Below are positions 14,575 through 18,623 of a DNA stretch of 18,623 bases, in pieces. The DNA comes from Atopostipes sp964624875. Its GTDB lineage: Bacteria; Bacillota; Bacilli; Lactobacillales; Carnobacteriaceae_A. The position numbers were made by a program, and so were the translations under genes. The stretch lies in the NCBI GenBank assembly GCA_964624875.1, contig CAZUZA010000028.1, positions 1 through 18,623 on the forward strand. Direction: 5' to 3'. Positions within the stretch are counted from its first letter, which is position 1; every line of letters starts with the position of its first letter. The notes under the pieces were generated by a model. That model did not search any database and was not told the origin of the DNA. It saw nothing but the letters and a program-made list of their open reading frames with translations.

Positions 14575-14608
14575 AATTAAGGAAGCAATTCACAAAGGAG
14601 TAGATGCA

Positions 14609-15655
14609 ATGACGAATCTAACTGTTGAGAAAATTTTTCCAACGAACGCGATTGCCATACGTAAAGTAAAAAAATTACTTGAAGAACAAGGCATTCGTCA
14701 AGATAAGAATCTCGATTACATTTGTGGTATTTATGACCAAAACAGAAACTTAATCGCAACAGGAAGTACCTATCAAAATACCCTTCGTTGTTTAGCGGTT
14801 AGCAACAAGCGCCAAGGTGAAGGATTAATGAATACAATTGTTTCACATTTGATTCATTTTTTGTATAACAAAGGCTTTGACCATTTGTTTTTATATACAA
14901 AACATTGTGCAACCCACTCATTTGACCAATTAAGTTTTGAGGAAATTATCAATATTGATGGTTACTTGAGTTTTATGGAGAATAAAAAGGATGGGTTTAC
15001 AGATTACTTGCAAACATTGAAGCGAGCACCTGTTGAAGAGGCGAAAAATGCAGCGATTGTGATGAATGCTAATCCATTTTCTTCGGGGCATCAACATTTA
15101 ATCGAACAAGCTGCCGCTGAGAATGATTATGTGCACCTCTTCTTATTAGAAGAAGACGCGAGTGCATTTCCTTATTCAGTACGTAAACAGTTAGTCGAAG
15201 AAGGTACAAAGCATTTAGACAACGTCATTATTCAGCCGACTAGTTTTTATATTATTAGTCAGGCCACTTTCCCAAGCTATTTCCAAAAAGACGAAAAGAA
15301 CGTAATCGATAGTCACGCCCTACTCGATGCGACATTATTTACCAAAATTGCCAACCATTTAGACATTTCGACGCGTTATGTTGGGGAAGAACCTTATAGT
15401 GAAATGACCCAACAATACAATCACATGATGGAACAGGCATTTGCCGATACAGAAATCGAATTAATTGTGATTCCTCGCCAAGAAGCGAATGGAAACATTA
15501 TTAGTGGCTCGAAGATTCGTTATGCACTCACACAAGACGATTGGTCGTTAATCGAATCTTTTGTCCCGATGACTACTTTAGAATTTTTAAAGAGTGACGA
15601 AGCAAAACACATTATTGAACAGCTGAAGCAAAGTGAGGATGTGATCCATCACTAA
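14609..15655 (+). CDS. citC: [Citrate (pro-3S)-lyase] ligase
   Basis: CitC uses ATP and acetate to acetylate the thiol of the CitD prosthetic group, which activates citrate lyase. The 348-residue protein has an N-terminal GNAT-like acetyltransferase fold (about 1-130) and a C-terminal nucleotidyltransferase domain. The latter shows NPFSSGHQHL (155-164, the HxGH-type nucleotide site) and ISGSKIR (298-304, the second ATP-binding motif). AAAGGAG lies 8 bases before the ATG. It is the first gene of the operon, as in most citrate lyase clusters, and is separated from citD by 54 bases. Length and motifs are normal, so it should be functional. Confidence 0.95.
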   Translation: MTNLTVEKIFPTNAIAIRKVKKLLEEQGIRQDKNLDYICGIYDQNRNLIATGSTYQNTLRCLAVSNKRQGEGLMNTIVSHLIHFLYNKGFDHLFLYTKHCATHSFDQLSFEEIINIDGYLSFMENKKDGFTDYLQTLKRAPVEEAKNAAIVMNANPFSSGHQHLIEQAAAENDYVHLFLLEEDASAFPYSVRKQLVEEGTKHLDNVIIQPTSFYIISQATFPSYFQKDEKNVIDSHALLDATLFTKIANHLDISTRYVGEEPYSEMTQQYNHMMEQAFADTEIELIVIPRQEANGNIISGSKIRYALTQDDWSLIESFVPMTTLEFLKSDEAKHIIEQLKQSEDVIHH

Positions 15656-15709
15656 TGCGCAAGTCTTATATTTTACCAGAAAGACAAAGAAAATTTAAGG
15701 AGGCTTCAC

Positions 15710-16009
15710 ATGGAAATTAATAAGAAAGCAATTGCTGGAACGGTTGAATCGAGTGATGTATTGGTTATTGTTGAACCGAATGAGTCAGGTGTTGTGATTG
15801 AGTTAGAGAGTTCGGTTTATGAGCAGTATAGTGAGCAGATTAAGCAGACGATTCATGAAGTATTGGGTAAGTTGGGTGTTGAGAATATTTTAGTACGCGT
15901 AAATGACCAAGGTGCGCTAGATTGTACGATTAAGTCTAGACTGCAGACGGCTGTTTTACGTGCGAATGATATTAAAGAGAATATTGATTGGGGAGGTGCG
16001 ATTTCATGA
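15710..16009 (+). CDS. citD: Citrate lyase acyl carrier protein (gamma subunit)
   Basis: This 99-residue carrier holds the 2'-(5''-phosphoribosyl)-3'-dephospho-CoA arm that shuttles acetyl and citryl groups. AGTVESSDV at 9-17 contains the modified serine, S14 by comparison with Klebsiella CitD. AAGGAGG lies 6 bases before the ATG. The stop TGA overlaps the citE start (ATGA), which implies translational coupling. Codon choice differs from citC: Gln is mostly CAG and Glu mostly GAG here, whereas the surrounding genes favour CAA and GAA. The attachment enzymes citX and citG are not next to it. Confidence 0.95.
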   Translation: MEINKKAIAGTVESSDVLVIVEPNESGVVIELESSVYEQYSEQIKQTIHEVLGKLGVENILVRVNDQGALDCTIKSRLQTAVLRANDIKENIDWGGAIS

Positions 16010-16902
16010 TTAAACAACGATTAAGAAGAACGATGATTTTCCTGAATGCGCAACGTGCGGCTTTAGTTCAAGACGCTTTTGTGTTCCAACCGGACTGTGT
16101 GATTTTTGACTTGGAAGATGCGGTGGCTGAAAGTGAGAAAGATTCGGCTCGTATCCAGTTATATAACACGCTTCGCGAAGTGGATTACGGGAATGTTGAG
16201 CGTTGGGTTCGTATTAATGCGTTAGATACAGATTTGTTCCCTGAAGATATTCGTGCAGCTGTTGCTGGTGGCGCGGAAGGGATTCGTCTACCAAAAACAG
16301 AGACGGTTGAAGACGTTGAGTTAGTTGAAGGTTTAATTGAAAAGGCAGAGAAAGAGTTTGGGCGCGAAGTTGGTTCGACGATGATTATGGCGGCTTTAGA
16401 ATCGCCACTAGCGATTATTAATGCGTTTGATATTGCGCGCAGTAGTGAGCGTATGATGGGAATGGCTTTAAGTGCTGGTGACTTCACGCGTACAATGCAA
16501 TCAAAACGTACGGATGAAGGGCATGAATTATTTGTGGCTCGATCGCAATTATTAATGGCTGCACGTGCTGCTGGTATTATGGCATTTGATACGGTTTATA
16601 CGGATGTCGATAACGAGGAAGCTTTCAAGAAAGAAGCAAAATTCATTGTTGATTTAGGTTTTGACGGGAAGTCATTAATTAGTCCGAAACAAATTGGTCC
16701 TGTGCATCAAGCCTTCACGCCTACTGAAGCTGAAGTTGAACATGCGATTAACATTGTCGAAGCGATTAAAGAAAATGAAGCTGCAGGTGTTGGTGTATTA
16801 GTGGTTGATGGTCAAATGGTTGATATCGCCCACGTTGAAGGTGCACAAAAAACATTAAGACTCGCTAAAGCAGCTGGTTTGTATGAGGGGGATGTAGAAT
16901 GA
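16006..16902 (+). CDS. citE: Citrate lyase beta subunit (citryl-ACP lyase)
   Basis: CitE cleaves citryl-ACP to oxaloacetate and acetyl-ACP. The 298-residue protein is a TIM-barrel of the HpcH/HpaI type with FDLEDAVAESEKDSAR, VRIN, RLPKTET, ALESP and GFDGKSLISPKQI, all typical CitE segments. Two expected motifs differ. The N-terminal PGNNP/PGANA loop after the first strand is replaced by LNAQR, and the usual AED before the late barrel strand is AGD (SAGDFTR). The ATG at 16006 overlaps the citD stop, with GGAGG 9 bases upstream. A TTG 18 bases earlier is possible but lacks support. citF overlaps its stop by four bases. It may belong to a CitE variant group of anaerobic Firmicutes, which I recall only loosely. 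Confidence 0.92.
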   Translation: MIKQRLRRTMIFLNAQRAALVQDAFVFQPDCVIFDLEDAVAESEKDSARIQLYNTLREVDYGNVERWVRINALDTDLFPEDIRAAVAGGAEGIRLPKTETVEDVELVEGLIEKAEKEFGREVGSTMIMAALESPLAIINAFDIARSSERMMGMALSAGDFTRTMQSKRTDEGHELFVARSQLLMAARAAGIMAFDTVYTDVDNEEAFKKEAKFIVDLGFDGKSLISPKQIGPVHQAFTPTEAEVEHAINIVEAIKENEAAGVGVLVVDGQMVDIAHVEGAQKTLRLAKAAGLYEGDVE

Positions 16903-18449
16903 AAAATATATTAGGACGTGAAATTCCAGATGAATTTTTAGTAGATGGTGTCGAAGTGTTTCAAGGGATTCATTACCGTGATGGCTTTGAGTACACAAAA
17001 GCTGCCCCTACAGTGAAAGCTTCTGTGAAACCTCGCAGAAGTAAAATGGTTAAAAATATTCGTGAAGCCATTATTCAGTCTGATCTAAAAGATGGCATGA
17101 CGATTTCATTCCACCACCACTTCCGTAACGGAGACTTTGTGTTAAACATGGTGATGGAAGAAATTTATGAATTAGGCATCAAGGACTTAACAGTCGTAGC
17201 AACAAGTTTAAACAATGCCCACAATTCATTATTAAAAGGAATTGATGATGGGTCGGTTACAAATATTTCAACAAGTGGGATTCGTGACGAAATTGGGGAA
17301 GCAGTCTCGGCTGGAAAGCTTAAAAACCCAGCAACAATTCGTTCACACGGTGGACGTGCGCGCGCAATTGAAGACGGATCAGTGAAAATTGATGTAGCCT
17401 TTATTGGCGCACCTACAAGTGACGTGCAAGGAAACGCTCGTGGTGTTGGTGGAAAATCGGATAGTGGAGTATTAAGTTACATGCACGGCGATTCACGCTA
17501 TGCCGACAATGTGGTTGTCATTACAGACACCGTTGTTGAAACGCCAAACTTCCCAGCAAGTATTCAAGGAATCGATGTCGACTTTGTGGTTGAAGTGGAT
17601 AAAATTGGGGACCCTTCAAAGATTGCTTCGAACGTTTTAAAATTAACGAACGACACGAGACAATTAATGATTGCTGAATATGCTGCAAAAGTGATGTACC
17701 ACTCAGGTTACTTTAAAGATGGGTTTACTTTCCAAACAGGTGGTGGTGGCCCATCATTAGCTACGACCCTTTATTTAAAAGAGTATATGGATCAAGAAAA
17801 TATTCAAGCGAGCTGGGCGATGGGTGGAATTACAGAACCGATTGTAAAATTACATCGTGAAGGCTATGTCAATAAATTAATCGATGACCAAGCTTTTGAC
17901 GTGGCGACTATTGAGTCGATGCAAATCGATCCAGAGCACCATGAGATTAGTGCCTCACAATATGCGAACCCATTCAACAAAGGTGCTTTCGTAAACTTAT
18001 TAGACTTTGTTATTTTAGGGGCTTTAGAAATTGATACCAACTTTAACGTAAACGTTGTTCAAGGTTCGACAGGTATGCTGCAAGGTGCACCAGGTGGTCA
18101 CCCAGATACAGCAGCCGGTGCGGCAGTGACGATTATCGTTGCACCACTAATTAGAAGTCGTTTAACAACAGTACGTGATGAGCTAACGTCCATCACAACG
18201 CCAGGTGAATCGATTGATATTTTAGTTACAGACTATGGTGTTGCTGTTAACCCCTTACGTCAAGATTTATTAGAAGCTCTTTCCGGAACGGATATTCCAC
18301 TGGTCACAATTGAAGAATTACGTGATATTGGTTACCGTATGGCTGGCGTTCCTGAGCCAATTGAATTTGAAGATCGTGTGGTTGCTCTAATCGAATATCG
18401 TGATGGTACGCTAATCGACGTTGTTCGTAAGCCAAAACACATTAACTAG
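16899..18449 (+). CDS. citF: Citrate lyase alpha subunit (citrate:acetyl-ACP transferase)
   Basis: CitF swaps acetate for citrate on the acyl carrier, making citryl-ACP for CitE. At 516 residues it has the normal length. SFHHHFRNGD (70-79), the middle segment IRSHGGRARAIEDG, QTGGGGPSLATT and the C-terminal stretch ILVTDYGVAVNP are conserved family features. GGGGG lies 7 bases before the ATG, which overlaps the citE stop as ATGA, so translation of citE and citF is coupled. It is the last gene of the operon, with a terminator 17 bases after its stop. No defect is visible. Confidence 0.96.
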   Translation: MKNILGREIPDEFLVDGVEVFQGIHYRDGFEYTKAAPTVKASVKPRRSKMVKNIREAIIQSDLKDGMTISFHHHFRNGDFVLNMVMEEIYELGIKDLTVVATSLNNAHNSLLKGIDDGSVTNISTSGIRDEIGEAVSAGKLKNPATIRSHGGRARAIEDGSVKIDVAFIGAPTSDVQGNARGVGGKSDSGVLSYMHGDSRYADNVVVITDTVVETPNFPASIQGIDVDFVVEVDKIGDPSKIASNVLKLTNDTRQLMIAEYAAKVMYHSGYFKDGFTFQTGGGGPSLATTLYLKEYMDQENIQASWAMGGITEPIVKLHREGYVNKLIDDQAFDVATIESMQIDPEHHEISASQYANPFNKGAFVNLLDFVILGALEIDTNFNVNVVQGSTGMLQGAPGGHPDTAAGAAVTIIVAPLIRSRLTTVRDELTSITTPGESIDILVTDYGVAVNPLRQDLLEALSGTDIPLVTIEELRDIGYRMAGVPEPIEFEDRVVALIEYRDGTLIDVVRKPKHIN

Positions 18450-18466
18450 TTTTCCTTTATATAACG

Positions 18467-18502
18467 CACCAATCGCTTGTTTTCCGGCGGTTGGTGTTTT
18501 TT
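18467..18502 (+). terminator. Terminator of the citCDEF operon
   Basis: CACCAATCGC (18467-18476) pairs with GCGGTTGGTG (18487-18496), ten pairs including one G-U, around a 10-base loop. TTTTTT follows directly (18497-18502). This closes the operon right after citF. Confidence 0.88.
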
Positions 18503-18565
18503 ATTTGATTTAAAATGAATGAACAAATCTTGATATTCGTCAATTCTTATTTCAAACGTCTGTGG

Positions 18566-18571
18566 TAAAAT
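18566..18571 (+). promoter_or_regulatory. Candidate promoter of the next gene
   Basis: TAAAAT with a TGG directly in front (18563-18565) forms an extended -10. TTCTTA 16 bases upstream is a weak -35. It lies 43 bases before the next ATG and after the cit terminator. Confidence 0.5.
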
Positions 18572-18614
18572 GGATGCAAGTCGTAAAAGACAAACTTTAC
18601 TAGGAGGAATTGTT

Positions 18615-18623
18615 ATGGCACAA
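18615..18623 (+). CDS. Start of an unidentified gene (cut by window edge)
   Basis: ATG GCA CAA (Met-Ala-Gln) follows a strong AGGAGG, 7 bases upstream, and a promoter. Only three codons are in the window, so nothing can be said about the product. It is a separate transcription unit from citCDEF. Confidence 0.6.

Noticed and set aside
15655..15720. 21-codon frame overlapping the citC stop (TAATG) and the citD start
   Set aside because: It has no ribosome binding site at useful spacing, contains the citD ribosome binding site and ends inside citD. It is most likely chance.
1..18623. CRISPR arrays, tRNA or rRNA genes, insertion sequences, phage or defence genes
   Set aside because: None is visible on either strand. 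Repeats are single inverted repeats, and no transposase, integrase or nuclease cluster is encoded.

Overview
The window looks like a chromosomal segment from a low-GC, non-sporulating Firmicute, most likely in Lactobacillales. Family level is a guess (Carnobacteriaceae- or Aerococcaceae-like). The main clue is gene order on the minus strand: pth, mfd, yabM-type flippase, yabN/mazG, rqcP (yabO), divIC, yabR, tilS, hpt, ftsH. This matches the Bacillus subtilis housekeeping block as I recall it, but without the sporulation genes interspersed there (fin, spoVT, yabP, yabQ, spoIIE).

Layout. Positions 1-11457 (minus strand) carry that block. ftsH is cut by the left window edge. pth, mfd, yabM, yabN and rqcP are tightly packed and probably one operon. 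divIC, yabR and ftsH each have a visible promoter, and yabR ends in an intrinsic terminator. The genes serve translation and tRNA quality (pth, rqcP, tilS, yabR), DNA repair (mfd), division and envelope (divIC, flippase), purine salvage (hpt), nucleotide housekeeping (yabN) and membrane proteolysis (ftsH).

Positions 11458-13370 are a small accessory stretch: an acidic lipoprotein of unknown function under a promoter with a perfect palindrome in its spacer, a Nudix hydrolase of CoA-pyrophosphatase type, and a 334-base gene-free stretch. The gene-free stretch holds a nested stem-loop and a very strong 20-bp terminator.

Positions 13371-18449 form a citrate fermentation locus. A PucR/CdaR-type regulator (minus strand) is divergent from citC-citD-citE-citF (plus strand), which encode citrate lyase ligase, acyl carrier, beta and alpha subunits. 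The shared intergenic region has a 29-bp palindrome and a near-consensus cre (CcpA) site overlapping the citC promoter. An intrinsic terminator closes the operon right after citF, so citX, citG, a citrate transporter and oxaloacetate decarboxylase are not in it. The first three codons of another gene end the window.

I found no phage, insertion sequence, CRISPR array, tRNA, rRNA or defence system. The points most worth a second look are the regulator/palindrome/cre arrangement, the divergent CitE lacking the usual Pro-Gly loop, the terminator between the pth promoter and pth, the structured region at 13175-13342, and the palindromic lipoprotein promoter.
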